From NCBI GenBank assembly GCA_946405135.1, contig CAMJGD010000001.1, positions 186,001-250,000 of the forward strand: a stretch of DNA of 64,000 nt, given 5' to 3'. Below are positions 27,903 to 37,149 of this stretch, piece by piece. The first letter of the stretch is position 1. Every line of letters begins with the position of its first letter. The notes below the pieces were generated by a model, which was not told where the DNA came from, searched no databases, and saw only the letters and a list, made by a program, of their open reading frames with translations. Both the position numbers and the translations under genes were made by a program. This DNA is from an uncultured Clostridiaceae bacterium. Its GTDB lineage: Bacteria > Bacillota > Clostridia > Clostridiales > Clostridiaceae.

Positions 27903-27950
27903 CTTTTAATAAAATAAGGAGCATATCGCTTAGTGCGACAGCCCCTTATT
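27903..27950 (-). terminator. Terminator overlapping the 3' end of phoR
   Basis: Minus strand: AATAAGGGGC / GCTCCTTATT (10 bp, one G.T pair) extended by TGTCGC/GCGATA around ACTAA, then TTTATT. The phoR stop codon lies in the loop. Confidence 0.85.
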
Positions 27951-29648
27951 TTCTGGGATAGTAACTATAAATTCACTTCCCTTACCTAATTCACTTTTTA
28001 CTTCAATGTTGCCTTTCAAACTTATAACTATATGCTTAACTATAGCTAGCCCAAGACCTGTGCCTCCATTATCCCTAGACCTAGCCTTATCCACTCTATA
28101 AAATCTCTCAAATAATCTTTCAATATGTTCTTTAGGAATTCCCATGCCTGTATCCTTTACTGTTATAATGCAATTATCTTGGTCTAACTTAGATGTTAAG
28201 AAAACTTTTGCTCCTTTATCTGAATACTTAATAGCATTATCTACTAAGTTTATCATCATCTGCTTAAATCTATCTTCACTACCATATATAAATATATCCT
28301 TTTGTAAGTTAAGTTCTATATCTATATTCTTGCTATCTGCAGCATTTTTCATAAGATTATATATAACTTTAATATTATCTTCCACATCTATATATTCATA
28401 TTTTTCATCTCTATGATTTTCAATATCTGATAAAGACAAAATGTCATTGATAAGCCTTGTAAGCCTTTCCGCCTCATCATTTATTATATTTAAAAATTTT
28501 TCTTTGTTTTTTTCATCCTCCACATACCTTAAAGTTTCAGCAAAACCTTTTATGGATGTAAGTGGAGTTTTAAGTTCATGAGACACATTGGCAACAAATT
28601 GCGAGCGCATATTTTCAAGTCTTTTTATATCCGTAATATCCTGGACTACTGCCACTATTCCTATGAGTTCATTATTATTTATTATATCTGCAGTTTTAAT
28701 CCTAAGATATCTCTCTTTTGGCCATAATATCCTTATCTCTTTATATTCATCTTTATTTTCTTTAAATACGCTTTCAAATTCAAAGTCCCTTATATTATCT
28801 ATAAGATTTTCACCTATTATGTCTCCGTTTATTCCAAAAATTTCTTTAGCATAAGGATTTATCATTATAATCCTATAGTCTTTATCTACTGCAATGACTC
28901 CACTATCCATACTTTTAAGTATAGCTTCTAATCGATTTTGCTTATCTATTACTTGATATAGAGTGTCTTGCAGTTTATCTGCCATATGATTAAAGGTTTT
29001 ACCTAGATGACCTATTTCATCCTTTGTGTTTATGTTTACTCTTCTATTAAACTCCCCTTTAGCTATTCTTGAAGTGGTAAACTCTAGTTCTTTTATTGGT
29101 TCTACAATAATATGGGTTAATTTTGAGGACAATAGCATAGCCATAATAATAACTAAAACAAAAATTATTATATAGTATTCAAAATAATTTTTTTGAAACT
29201 GTTTTATATTATCAAGAGCCACTGCGGTTCTAATTATACTGCCATCTTCTAACTTAGTAGCACAATACACCATATTTTTTCCTATGGTGCTGCTGTATCG
29301 TACGCTACTTCCATTTCCTTCTTTCGTAGCCTGTATTATTTCTTTTCTTGACTTATGATTCTCCATGCCGTTAAAATCTTTAAAAGAATCATAAAGTACT
29401 CTACCCGAACTATCAATATAGGTTATCCTTAACTTTGATTCCTTATAAATTTCATCAAAAATATCTGTGTAGCTTTTTTCTTTTTCACTTTTCATTATTT
29501 TATAAATAATTTTATTGTTTATGTCAAGATTACTTTTTGCATTCTCTACATATTGATAGTTAGATATAACCACAAATAGGGAAGTAATTACTACAAGACT
29601 AAAAAATATTATACTTAAAACAGATATCATTATTTTTCTTTTCATCAT
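27930..29648 (-). CDS. phoR: Phosphate-responsive sensor histidine kinase PhoR
   Basis: Membrane sensor kinase, 572 residues. Order: first membrane segment (about 5-27), extracytoplasmic sensor (28-155), second membrane segment (about 158-178), HAMP (180-230), PAS (about 240-345), phosphoacceptor domain with VSHELKTPL (His about 364), and ATPase with NLVDNAIKYS, DTGMGIP, GGTGLGLAIV. Start overlaps the phoP stop (TGATG). Pst location downstream identifies the stimulus as phosphate by context. Confidence 0.93.
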   Translation of the reverse strand: MMKRKIMISVLSIIFFSLVVITSLFVVISNYQYVENAKSNLDINNKIIYKIMKSEKEKSYTDIFDEIYKESKLRITYIDSSGRVLYDSFKDFNGMENHKSRKEIIQATKEGNGSSVRYSSTIGKNMVYCATKLEDGSIIRTAVALDNIKQFQKNYFEYYIIIFVLVIIMAMLLSSKLTHIIVEPIKELEFTTSRIAKGEFNRRVNINTKDEIGHLGKTFNHMADKLQDTLYQVIDKQNRLEAILKSMDSGVIAVDKDYRIIMINPYAKEIFGINGDIIGENLIDNIRDFEFESVFKENKDEYKEIRILWPKERYLRIKTADIINNNELIGIVAVVQDITDIKRLENMRSQFVANVSHELKTPLTSIKGFAETLRYVEDEKNKEKFLNIINDEAERLTRLINDILSLSDIENHRDEKYEYIDVEDNIKVIYNLMKNAADSKNIDIELNLQKDIFIYGSEDRFKQMMINLVDNAIKYSDKGAKVFLTSKLDQDNCIITVKDTGMGIPKEHIERLFERFYRVDKARSRDNGGTGLGLAIVKHIVISLKGNIEVKSELGKGSEFIVTIPENKGLSH

Positions 29649-30343
29649 CAATCACCAAAATTAAATCTATAGCCTATTCCTCTTATGGTTTCAATATATT
29701 TAGGGTTTTTATCATCTTGCTCTATTTTCTGCCTTAAATGCCTTATATGAACATCTACAGTCCTAGTTTCCCCTATATACTCATATCCCCATATCTTATC
29801 TAATAAAAAATCTCTTGTCATAACCTTTCCCTTATTTTTTATCAGCATCTCTAATAATTCAAATTCCTTTAAAGTTAAATCTACCTTGTTATTATTTTTA
29901 GTAATCTCATGTCTTTGAAAATCTATGGTTATATCCCCAAACTTATATATTTTATCTACGTACTGGGTGCCAGTTCTTCTTAAAACAGCTTTAACTCTTG
30001 CCAAAAGCTCTCTTATGGAAAATGGCTTGGTTATATAATCATCGGCCCCCAACTCTAAACCTAATATTTTATCTAATTCCTCACCTTTTGCAGTTATCAT
30101 AATAATAGGTATATGAGCCATAGAGCTATCTTTTCGTATTTCCTTACAAATATCATATCCATCCATGCCAGGAAGCATTAAATCTAAAAGTATTAATTTG
30201 GGTATTTCAGCTTTAGTGAGCTTTAGAGCATCTATTCCATTATTGGCAGTTAAAACTTTATATCCTGAATTTTCTAAATTAAATTTTAAAAGCTCTATAA
30301 TATGCTCCTCATCATCTACTACTAAAATTTTTTCTTCAGCCAT
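29648..30343 (-). CDS. phoP: OmpR-family response regulator PhoP
   Basis: A 231-residue regulator: receiver domain (about 4-118; acidic DDEE, phosphoacceptor Asp in LLDLMLPGMDG, conserved Lys in YITKPFS) and winged-helix DNA-binding domain (about 135-229; TLKEFELLEMLIKNKGKV, TVDVHIRHLRQKIE). GGAGG precedes the ATG. Follows pgeF by only 18 bp and overlaps phoR, so phoP may be read from a pgeF promoter. Confidence 0.95.
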   Translation of the reverse strand: MAEEKILVVDDEEHIIELLKFNLENSGYKVLTANNGIDALKLTKAEIPKLILLDLMLPGMDGYDICKEIRKDSSMAHIPIIMITAKGEELDKILGLELGADDYITKPFSIRELLARVKAVLRRTGTQYVDKIYKFGDITIDFQRHEITKNNNKVDLTLKEFELLEMLIKNKGKVMTRDFLLDKIWGYEYIGETRTVDVHIRHLRQKIEQDDKNPKYIETIRGIGYRFNFGD

Positions 30344-30361
30344 ATAAAAACCTCCAATAAT

Positions 30362-31078
30362 TTATTTATCCATATATATAAATGAAAACATTCTTCCAGA
30401 TTTATCTCCATCTTTTCTATAAGAAAATAATTGACAGTCCTTATTACAATAGGTACAAATATTTATCACCATTATATTTTCCTTAGGTACATTTCTATCT
30501 ACAAGCTGATACATTATACATTTTTCAATACTTAAATTATTACCATTAAAAATAGGCTTATCATTATAAATAGGCAGTTCTGAAAATTGATTTTTTAGTT
30601 CTTCTCCTATTTCGTAGCAGCACTCTCTGTTATGAGGTCCAATAAAAACTTTTAAATTTCTTGGATTAGAACCATATTCTTGCCTCATTTTGTCTATAGT
30701 TTTAGAAGTTATTTGGTTAAATGCACCTTTCCATCCACTATGGATAGCAGCAATAACATCAAGTTTTATATCATATATAAGTATGGGTACGCAATCTGCT
30801 GTAAATATTCCAATAGCAATATCTTTAATGTCAGTTATTAAGGCATCTCCTTGATGTATCTCTCCATCATAGTTATAGATAAGGTCACTATGAATTTGCT
30901 TCAAGTAACTTACTTCTTTAAAACTAAACCATCTTTTTATATTTTTAATATTCTCCTCTCCACAGGGTTTATTTATATTAAAATCTAAATTTCCTTTTGC
31001 AGTAGAAAAATATATTCGAGCTTTTCCAATGTCATAATGAAAGAATTCATATTTATCTTCAACAATTAACTTATTCAA
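30362..31078 (-). CDS. pgeF: Polyphenol oxidase family / purine nucleoside phosphorylase-like protein (YfiH/YlmD)
   Basis: Cytoplasmic protein of the laccase-domain family. Members have zinc-dependent purine nucleoside phosphorylase or deaminase activity, and E. coli PgeF removes misincorporated serine during peptidoglycan precursor synthesis. Zinc-site motifs: LKQIHSDLI, ADCVPIL, IHSGWKGA, IGPHNRECCYEI. The longest frame begins at 31105; a TTG at 31078 with TGGAGGG 6 nt upstream gives 238 residues and is preferred. Confidence 0.88.
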   Translation of the reverse strand: MNKLIVEDKYEFFHYDIGKARIYFSTAKGNLDFNINKPCGEENIKNIKRWFSFKEVSYLKQIHSDLIYNYDGEIHQGDALITDIKDIAIGIFTADCVPILIYDIKLDVIAAIHSGWKGAFNQITSKTIDKMRQEYGSNPRNLKVFIGPHNRECCYEIGEELKNQFSELPIYNDKPIFNGNNLSIEKCIMYQLVDRNVPKENIMVINICTYCNKDCQLFSYRKDGDKSGRMFSFIYMDK

Positions 31079-31173
31079 ATATATCCCTCCAATATATTTT
31101 AACATTTTATTTATCTTTACTTATAATAAATTATATTTAATTAACTTATAGTTAACATAATTATCAATAGGTT

Positions 31174-31209
31174 ATTAAAAATGCCAAACCCTATAAGAGC
31201 TTGGACATT
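31174..31209 (-). terminator. Terminator of nrdR
   Basis: AATG(t)CCAA pairs with TTGGCATT with one bulged T over a 13-nt loop, then TTTTTAAT, 12 bp after the nrdR stop. Confidence 0.7.
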
Positions 31210-31221
31210 ATTTATTAAAGA

Positions 31222-31677
31222 CTATTTATTGGACATTAAGTTCTTTATTTCTTCCATAAATGTATTTATATCTTTAAATTGTCTATACACTGAGGCAAAT
31301 CTAACATAGGAAACTTCATCTACGCTTTTAAGGCTCTCCATTATCATTTCACCAATATATTCTGATTTTACTTCTGTAATCATCTGATTACTTAATTTTT
31401 TTTCTATTTCATCTGCAATGGTTTCCATTTGTTTTCTTGAAACTGGTCGTTTCTGGCAAGCTTTTATTAATCCTGTAATTATTTTATTTTTATCAAAATA
31501 TTCTCTTGTAGAATCTTTTTTTATAACCAGTATAGGAATATCTTCTATTTTTTCATAGGTAGTGTATCTTTTGCCACAGCTTAAACATTCTCTTCTTCTT
31601 CTTATGGCCATATCATCATCTGTAGATCTTGAATCTACTACTTTACTTTCTTCATATGCACAATAAGGACATTTCAA
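31222..31677 (-). CDS. nrdR: Transcriptional repressor NrdR
   Basis: ATP/dATP-sensing repressor of ribonucleotide reductase genes. N-terminal zinc ribbon (CPYC...CLSC with RRRREC) and an ATP-cone domain (about 48-140, VIKKDSTREYFDKNKI, VRFASVYRQF). The frame opens with GTG at 31686 lying on the SD; a TTG at 31677 (LKCPYC, matching the family start MKCP) is more likely and gives 151 residues. Confidence 0.94.
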   Translation of the reverse strand: MKCPYCAYEESKVVDSRSTDDDMAIRRRRECLSCGKRYTTYEKIEDIPILVIKKDSTREYFDKNKIITGLIKACQKRPVSRKQMETIADEIEKKLSNQMITEVKSEYIGEMIMESLKSVDEVSYVRFASVYRQFKDINTFMEEIKNLMSNK

Positions 31678-31736
31678 AGTTTTCACGCCTTTCTATATAT
31701 ATATAGGACTATTATACACATTTTTTATTAAAATAT

Positions 31737-31994
31737 CTATATTTCTTCTATTGTATTGTCATTATCTACTAGTATTACATCAAGCCCTACTTTTATGATA
31801 CTTTCCCATGGAATTTCTAGTACTTCATATTTACTAAACCAAGAACTTTTTTGTATAGGTATTATTATGGAAATAATCTTGGAATTATCACAATCTACTT
31901 TTAAATCTTTTATATAGCCAAGCTTGGCTCCTGTACTTACATCTATTACCTCCATGTTTCTAATGCTATTTATAGAATACATACTTATTTCCAA
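31737..31994 (-). CDS. YlmC/YmxH family PRC-barrel sporulation-associated protein
   Basis: An 85-residue PRC-barrel protein; in endospore formers this family lies next to sigG or sporulation genes and is called YlmC/YmxH, role unknown. Pattern: SINSIRNMEVIDVSTGAKLG, YIKDLKVD, IPWESIIKVG. GGGGGG lies 7 nt before a TTG at 31994, used as start. It directly follows sigG's terminator. Confidence 0.85.
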   Translation of the reverse strand: MEISMYSINSIRNMEVIDVSTGAKLGYIKDLKVDCDNSKIISIIIPIQKSSWFSKYEVLEIPWESIIKVGLDVILVDNDNTIEEI

Positions 31995-32059
31995 AACATG
32001 TCCCCCCAAAATATTATTTATTAAAATATATGAATTATATGGTGTACATATTTCAATTT

Positions 32060-32089
32060 AAAAATAGAGCCTTTTTTCAAAGACTCTAT
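32060..32089 (-). terminator. Terminator of sigG
   Basis: An 11-bp stem (one T.G pair, arms 32079-32089 and 32064-32074) with a 4-nt loop, followed by TTTTAAATT; the sigG stop codon lies in the 5' arm. Confidence 0.85.
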
Positions 32090-32856
32090 ATGTACTTTCT
32101 CATATGCCTTAATGCAGTCTTTTCTAACCTTGATACTTGTGCTTGAGATATTCCAATCTCCTCTGCAACTTCCATTTGAGTCCTGCCATCAAAAAATCTT
32201 AAATTTAATATAAGCTTTTCTCTATCATTTAACTTTTTCATAGCTTCTTTTATAGATATATTTTCTAGCCAGCTATCATCTAGGTTCTTATTGTCACTTA
32301 TCTGATCCATAACATAAATGGCATCTCCTCCATCATGATAAACTGGTTCAAAAAGTGATACAGGATCCTGTATTGCATCTAGCGCAAAAACCACATCTTC
32401 TCTTGGAATCTTAAGCTCTTTAGCTATTTGTGATATAGTTGGCTCTTTATTGTTTTCATTTATTAATTTATCTCTTATAAGAAGTGCCCTATAGGCTATA
32501 TCTCTTAATGATCTGCTCACTCTAATTGAATTGTTATCTCTTAAGTACCTTCTTATCTCTCCTATTATCATTGGAACTGCATAAGTAGAAAACTTAACAT
32601 TTTGGTTTAAATCGAAATTATCAATAGCTTTCATAAGTCCAATACATCCTACCTGAAAAAGATCATCTACATTTTCTCCTCTATTATTAAATCTTTGTAT
32701 CACACTCAAAACTAATCTCAGATTTCCTTTGATAAAGGTTTCTCTAGCTTTTGAATCTCCTTTCTTCATATCTAAAAGCAATTTTCTCATTTCTTCTTCT
32801 TTTAAAACAGGTAATTTAGATGTATTAACACCGCATATCTCAACTTTGTTAATCAT
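32086..32856 (-). CDS. sigG: Sporulation sigma factor SigG (late forespore)
   Basis: Directs late forespore transcription. The 256-residue protein shows the SigG-specific N-terminus KVEICGVNTSKLPVLK, region 2 (DDLFQVGCIGLMKAIDNFD, FSTYAVPMIIGEIRRYLRD), region 3 and region 4 (GRTQMEVAEEIGISQAQVSRLEK). Lies downstream of sigE with 72 bp between, and a consensus SigF-type promoter in that gap. A GTG precedes the chosen ATG by one codon. Confidence 0.97.
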   Translation of the reverse strand: MINKVEICGVNTSKLPVLKEEEMRKLLLDMKKGDSKARETFIKGNLRLVLSVIQRFNNRGENVDDLFQVGCIGLMKAIDNFDLNQNVKFSTYAVPMIIGEIRRYLRDNNSIRVSRSLRDIAYRALLIRDKLINENNKEPTISQIAKELKIPREDVVFALDAIQDPVSLFEPVYHDGGDAIYVMDQISDNKNLDDSWLENISIKEAMKKLNDREKLILNLRFFDGRTQMEVAEEIGISQAQVSRLEKTALRHMRKYI

Positions 32857-32891
32857 CACATCAATCAGTCCCTTCAGAGTAATTGCATTTT

Positions 32892-32921
32892 AATTATCCC
32901 CTAAAGAAACAAAATTTATAC
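32892..32921 (-). promoter_or_regulatory. SigF-type promoter of sigG
   Basis: Minus strand GTATA (32917-32921), exactly 15-bp spacer, GGGGATAATT (32892-32901). This matches every defined position of the SigF consensus (GYWTA, N15, GGNRANANTW). In Bacillus sigG is indeed read by SigF. Confidence 0.8.
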
Positions 32922-32931
32922 TGAAGACAAA

Positions 32932-33639
32932 CTATATCATTTTATTGATTTCTTTCTTTAATCTTTTTATTATTCTTTTTTCTAACCTAGAGATATAAGA
33001 CTGAGATATTCCAAGCATATCAGCTACTTCTTTTTGAGTTCTTTCTTTACAGCCATAAAGACCAAATCTTAACTTTACTATTTCTTTTTCCCTATCGCTC
33101 AATTTTCTCATAGCCAAAAATAGAAGTTCTTTATCCACTTCATCTTCTATAAGATTATATACATTATCATTCTCTGTACCTAATATATCTGAAAGCAATA
33201 GTTCATTTCCATCCCAATCAATATTTAGAGGTTCATAAAAAGATATTTCTGCTTTAACTTTACTATTTCTTCTCAAATACATCAGTATTTCATTTTCTAT
33301 GCATCTTGAAGCATAAGTAGCTAGCTTTATTTTTTTATCTGGATTAAAAGTATTTACTGCTTTTATTAGACCTATAGTACCTACAGATATTAAATCCTCT
33401 ACTCCAACTCCTGTATTTTCAAATTTTCTTGCAATATATACTACTAATCTTAAGTTTCTTTCTATTAAAATTCCTCTTACACTTTCATCACCCATTATTA
33501 ATTTAAGTACAAGATCTTCTTCCTCGTCTTTTGAAAGTGGCGGAGGTAAGGCATCATTCCCTCCAATGTAATAAATTTTCTTAATAAACATATTTAGCTT
33601 AGTTAATATTCTGTTAATAACAATTTTAATATTTATCAT
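32932..33639 (-). CDS. sigE: Sporulation sigma factor SigE precursor (early mother cell)
   Basis: Made as inactive pro-SigE and cleaved by SpoIIGA. The 235-residue form starts at 33639 behind AAGGTGGTG; a longer frame begins inside spoIIGA and is rejected. N-terminal pro-sequence (about 1-27, hydrophobic/basic, [20 protein letters not shown]) precedes [15 protein letters not shown]. Regions 2 ([35 protein letters not shown]) and 4 ([20 protein letters not shown]) are complete. 13 bp after spoIIGA. Confidence 0.97.
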   Translation of the reverse strand: MINIKIVINRILTKLNMFIKKIYYIGGNDALPPPLSKDEEEDLVLKLIMGDESVRGILIERNLRLVVYIARKFENTGVGVEDLISVGTIGLIKAVNTFNPDKKIKLATYASRCIENEILMYLRRNSKVKAEISFYEPLNIDWDGNELLLSDILGTENDNVYNLIEDEVDKELLFLAMRKLSDREKEIVKLRFGLYGCKERTQKEVADMLGISQSYISRLEKRIIKRLKKEINKMI

Positions 33640-33652
33640 TTTTACACCACCT

Positions 33653-34444
33653 TCATAGTATTCCTCTTGATAATAAAGCTTCGAATTCATTGCTTTCACT
33701 TAATGTTTCATCACTTAAACAAACAATAACTTCTATGTTTCTTATCTCGTTTTCACTATATTGTATTCTAACTTCTGAAGGCTTAAAGCCTTTTAAGTTT
33801 CCTCTATGACCGTTTATCGCTTTATATGGTATGTAAAATATCTCTTTCTCAAAGTCAACATCATCTTCAAAAATTTTTCTTTCAACTATTATTACTGGTA
33901 AATTAGTAGCAGGTTCTCTTAGCTCATTTCCGGTATCTAGAAAAGCTCTTACTTTTTTAGGATAACCTTCATATAATATTTCAACATTGTATATAAAATT
34001 ATTCATTACTCTTCTATCTTTCACGTAAGATACAATCCTCTTCATAAATATATATATAATGAGAATAGCAAATACTAGATTTTTAAACTGGAATTCATAA
34101 TTAATATCATTTATACAACCTCTTATAGAAAAAAAGAGATCTAGTCCAGCAAGTATAAATGCATATAATAAGTAAAGCAAACTAGCTTTCAAAATAAATT
34201 CCCTATCATATCTTCTAAAAGCTATAACTATGAAAGCCATAGTTATTAGCACATTAAATGGAAACATGGATAAAAATTTTAATTTAGAGCTAAACATAGT
34301 TAATATATACAGAGAGGCAATAGCAGAAGATAAAATTGCCCATCTTTTATATAATTTAACATTCAAAATATGGGAAATGCTATAAAGTAAAAATAAATCA
34401 ATAAAAAAATTTTCTATAAAAACAACGTCCAGATAAACTATCAA
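33653..34444 (-). CDS. spoIIGA: Pro-SigE processing peptidase SpoIIGA
   Basis: Membrane aspartic peptidase that cleaves pro-SigE on signal from the forespore. The 263-residue protein has five hydrophobic segments in its first ~150 residues and a C-terminal peptidase half with [12 protein letters not shown] containing the catalytic DTGN motif. Start: a TTG at 34444 with GAGGTG 6 nt upstream, giving [14 protein letters not shown], which aligns with the Bacillus start; the longer ATG frame would begin upstream of the apparent -10 element. Confidence 0.93.
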   Translation of the reverse strand: MIVYLDVVFIENFFIDLFLLYSISHILNVKLYKRWAILSSAIASLYILTMFSSKLKFLSMFPFNVLITMAFIVIAFRRYDREFILKASLLYLLYAFILAGLDLFFSIRGCINDINYEFQFKNLVFAILIIYIFMKRIVSYVKDRRVMNNFIYNVEILYEGYPKKVRAFLDTGNELREPATNLPVIIVERKIFEDDVDFEKEIFYIPYKAINGHRGNLKGFKPSEVRIQYSENEIRNIEVIVCLSDETLSESNEFEALLSRGIL

Positions 34445-34463
34445 CGTTATCACCTCTAAAATT

Positions 34464-34496
34464 ATTATATATCCAATCATTTCAAAAATTTGTCAT
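34464..34496 (-). promoter_or_regulatory. Candidate Spo0A-dependent spoIIG promoter with 21-bp spacer
   Basis: ATGACA (34491-34496), 21-bp spacer, TATAAT (34464-34469). The unusually long spacer parallels the Bacillus spoIIG promoter (22 bp), which SigA uses only with Spo0A. The -35 lies in AATGACAAA, whose complement TTTGTCATT resembles a Spo0A box (5 of 7). Confidence 0.4.
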
Positions 34497-34558
34497 TTCC
34501 TTTTGCTTAAAAATGATTTTTATAACTGTTATTATTACATTTTTTTCCAATATATTGC

Positions 34559-34597
34559 ATAAAAAAATGAATACGCATTATACGTACTCATTTTTTA
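34559..34597 (-). terminator. Terminator of ftsA-ftsZ
   Basis: AAAAAATGAGTACG / CGTATTCATTTTTT hairpin (one G.T pair, 7-nt loop) 18 bp after ftsZ, T-run included. Confidence 0.85.
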
Positions 34598-34614
34598 AAT
34601 ATAATCATTTAATT

Positions 34615-35709
34615 TTATCTTCTTTGCCTTCTCAAAAAAGGTGGTATTTCTAAATCATCTTCATCATATTTATCTGAAGTAATAGTATGTTTTATAGATG
34701 AATCAGATGTATCTGTTGCAGCAACTTCTTTCTTTGGTTTTTTCACTTCATCTTCTTCACTTTCAAATCCAGTAGCTATAACAGTAATTCTTATTTCATC
34801 CTTAAGACTTTCATCTATTACAGCACCAAAAATAATGTTTGCATCAGGATCTGCTGCCTGTTGAACAATTTCTGCAGCTTCATTTATTTCTAAAAGACCT
34901 AAGTTAGCTCCTCCTGTTACATTTAGCAAAACCCCTGTAGCTCCAACTATAGATGTTTCAAGTAGCGGACTTGAAATAGCTTGTTTTGCTGCTTCTTGAG
35001 CCCTATTATCTCCAGTACCTTTTCCCACACCCATATGTGCTAATCCTTTGTCTAACATAACAGTTCTCACATCTGCAAAGTCAAGATTTACTAGTCCAGG
35101 GATTGTTATTAAATCTGATATACCTTGTACACCTTGTTTTAATACGTCATCAGCCTTTTTAAAAGCTTCAAGCAAGGATGTTTTCTTATCTACCATAGTA
35201 AGTAGTCTCTCGTTAGGTATAGTAACTAAAGTATCCACTCTTTCCTTCAAATTATTTATTCCCATCTCCGCATGAAGCATCCTCTTTCTGCCTTCAAAAG
35301 GAAAAGGTTTAGTTACAACTCCCACAGTTAAAATACCCATGGATTTTGCTATTTCTGCAACTACAGGGGCTGCTCCAGTACCAGTTCCTCCGCCCATACC
35401 AGCAGTTATAAAAACCATATCAGCACCTTTTATTGCTTCAGATATCTCTTCTTTACTCTCTTCTGCTGCTTTTTGACCGATTTCTGGATTAGCTCCTGCA
35501 CCTAACCCTTTAGTCAATTTATCTCCTATTTGTATCTTTTGAGTAGCATGTGAAAGCATTAATGCTTGTTTATCTGTATTAATAGCTATAAATTCAACAT
35601 TCTTTAAGCCTTCTATAATCATTCTGTTTACAGCATTATTTCCTCCGCCGCCGCAACCTATTACCTTTATCTGTGCAAATTGTTGGATATCTACATCAAA
35701 ATCTAACAA
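34615..35709 (-). CDS. ftsZ: Cell division protein FtsZ
   Basis: Tubulin-like GTPase forming the division ring. The 364-residue protein has [13 protein letters not shown] (about 18-30), the tubulin signature [10 protein letters not shown] (about 106-115), the T7 loop region and the conserved C-terminal peptide [14 protein letters not shown] that binds FtsA. TTG start with AGGAGG 7-8 nt upstream. Follows ftsA by 14 bp. Confidence 0.98.
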   Translation of the reverse strand: MLDFDVDIQQFAQIKVIGCGGGGNNAVNRMIIEGLKNVEFIAINTDKQALMLSHATQKIQIGDKLTKGLGAGANPEIGQKAAEESKEEISEAIKGADMVFITAGMGGGTGTGAAPVVAEIAKSMGILTVGVVTKPFPFEGRKRMLHAEMGINNLKERVDTLVTIPNERLLTMVDKKTSLLEAFKKADDVLKQGVQGISDLITIPGLVNLDFADVRTVMLDKGLAHMGVGKGTGDNRAQEAAKQAISSPLLETSIVGATGVLLNVTGGANLGLLEINEAAEIVQQAADPDANIIFGAVIDESLKDEIRITVIATGFESEEDEVKKPKKEVAATDTSDSSIKHTITSDKYDEDDLEIPPFLRRQRR

Positions 35710-35723
35710 AATAATTCCTCCTC

Positions 35724-36950
35724 TTAGAAAAATTCCCGTAGAAAACTTTTAATCTTTGAAACAAAATTCTTATCATTACTTATATGATTATCTGATTCTT
35801 CTTTAATTATAGTTCCATCCTCTCTGTTTTCATATTTTAATTTTAACTCATTAATCACATATTTAACAATACCTAAAGCATTAATTGATAATAAATCTTC
35901 AGGATATATGCTATTGGTTAAAACAATAACTGATTTATCAAATATATTTTCTCCAAAATCCTTTATGCCTTTAAAGAAACTTATGCCTCCACCTAACAGC
36001 ACTATATTACTTATATCGTTATAATTCATTGTTTTATTTAGTTCATCTTTAATAAAATTAAACATTTCTTCAATTCTTGCAGATATTATATCTGAAATCA
36101 AATTACTATCTACCTTGGTTAAATCCTTATATTGTGAATTAACTTCTATTTCACAATTATTCTCTTTACTTAAATTGCCATATTCAACTTTTATTTTTTC
36201 GGCCTCTTCCATAGATATCTTAATACATATAGAAATATCTTTAGTTAAATTCTTTCCTCCAAAAGGCAATAAAAATGAACTTGACAATCTGCCATTTTCA
36301 TAAATAGTTACATTACTACCTTCCGCTCCAACATCTATAAAAACAGTATTACCCTGGGCATTTTTTTTCTCTGAATAAATAAGCATTATTCCTTGTGACT
36401 GGATTACAGTACCTTTAATTTTAATGCCACACTTATTAAAACACTGTGTAATACTATCTATAAAGGCTTTTTTAGTGGTTATAACTTTTGAATCTACTTC
36501 TAATCTTCGCCCTAGCATTCCTATAGGGTTTTCTATTTTATCATAATTATCCACTATGTACTGTTCCGTCAAAAAGTCTACTATTTCCTCTTCTTCAGAC
36601 ATTGAAACTATTTTCGATACTTCTAGCACTTTATCTACTTCTTTTTTTGTGATAGAACTTGTAGAAACATCTAAAATTCCTTTACTTGGGATAACTTTGC
36701 ACATGCCACTAGGTATACCTACATACACCTCATCTATAGGCATATTTACTATTCTTTCAAGTTTATTTAAACATAACTTTAATGAATAAGCAGTATTATC
36801 TATATCCCTAATTCTATCTTTATCTAAGGCTTGACATTGTACAACTGAATTACCTAATATTTTTAAGTGCCCTTGGGTATCTGCTTTTCCGATAGTTGCC
36901 GCAATACTATATGATCCAATATCCACTCCTACTATATAATTGTCATTCAT
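35724..36950 (-). CDS. ftsA: Cell division protein FtsA
   Basis: Actin-like membrane anchor of FtsZ. The 408-residue protein has [14 protein letters not shown] (phosphate 1), [15 protein letters not shown] (phosphate 2), [13 protein letters not shown] (adenosine motif) and a C-terminal amphipathic helix [11 protein letters not shown] for membrane targeting. It is divergent from well-studied FtsA but position before ftsZ and the C-terminal helix support the name. GGAGG lies upstream of the ATG. Confidence 0.9.
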   Translation of the reverse strand: MNDNYIVGVDIGSYSIAATIGKADTQGHLKILGNSVVQCQALDKDRIRDIDNTAYSLKLCLNKLERIVNMPIDEVYVGIPSGMCKVIPSKGILDVSTSSITKKEVDKVLEVSKIVSMSEEEEIVDFLTEQYIVDNYDKIENPIGMLGRRLEVDSKVITTKKAFIDSITQCFNKCGIKIKGTVIQSQGIMLIYSEKKNAQGNTVFIDVGAEGSNVTIYENGRLSSSFLLPFGGKNLTKDISICIKISMEEAEKIKVEYGNLSKENNCEIEVNSQYKDLTKVDSNLISDIISARIEEMFNFIKDELNKTMNYNDISNIVLLGGGISFFKGIKDFGENIFDKSVIVLTNSIYPEDLLSINALGIVKYVINELKLKYENREDGTIIKEESDNHISNDKNFVSKIKSFLREFF

Positions 36951-37121
36951 AACCTTGAAGTCTTACCTCCTTCCGCAGATAACCTTTAATTTATATATAT
37001 ATTCAACATTTCTTTTAATTTTCCTTTTCTTAATTAAATTTTTATATATTTTTTAATATATATTTATTTTTAATAAAAAAATTTAATGAAAATTATGTAA
37101 ATTTTATATTATTAATTTAAT

Positions 37122-37149
37122 AAAGTGGATGAGAATTCTCATCCACTTT
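37122..37149. terminator. Perfect 28-bp palindrome after the glycosyltransferase gene
   Basis: Arms 37122-37135 and 37136-37149 are perfectly complementary (AAAGTGGATGAGAA / TTCTCATCCACTTT), folding with a GAATTC turn. It covers the glycosyltransferase stop codon; no strong T-run follows, so termination may be partial. The rest of 36951-37121 is AT-rich and probably holds the ftsA promoter. Confidence 0.55.
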
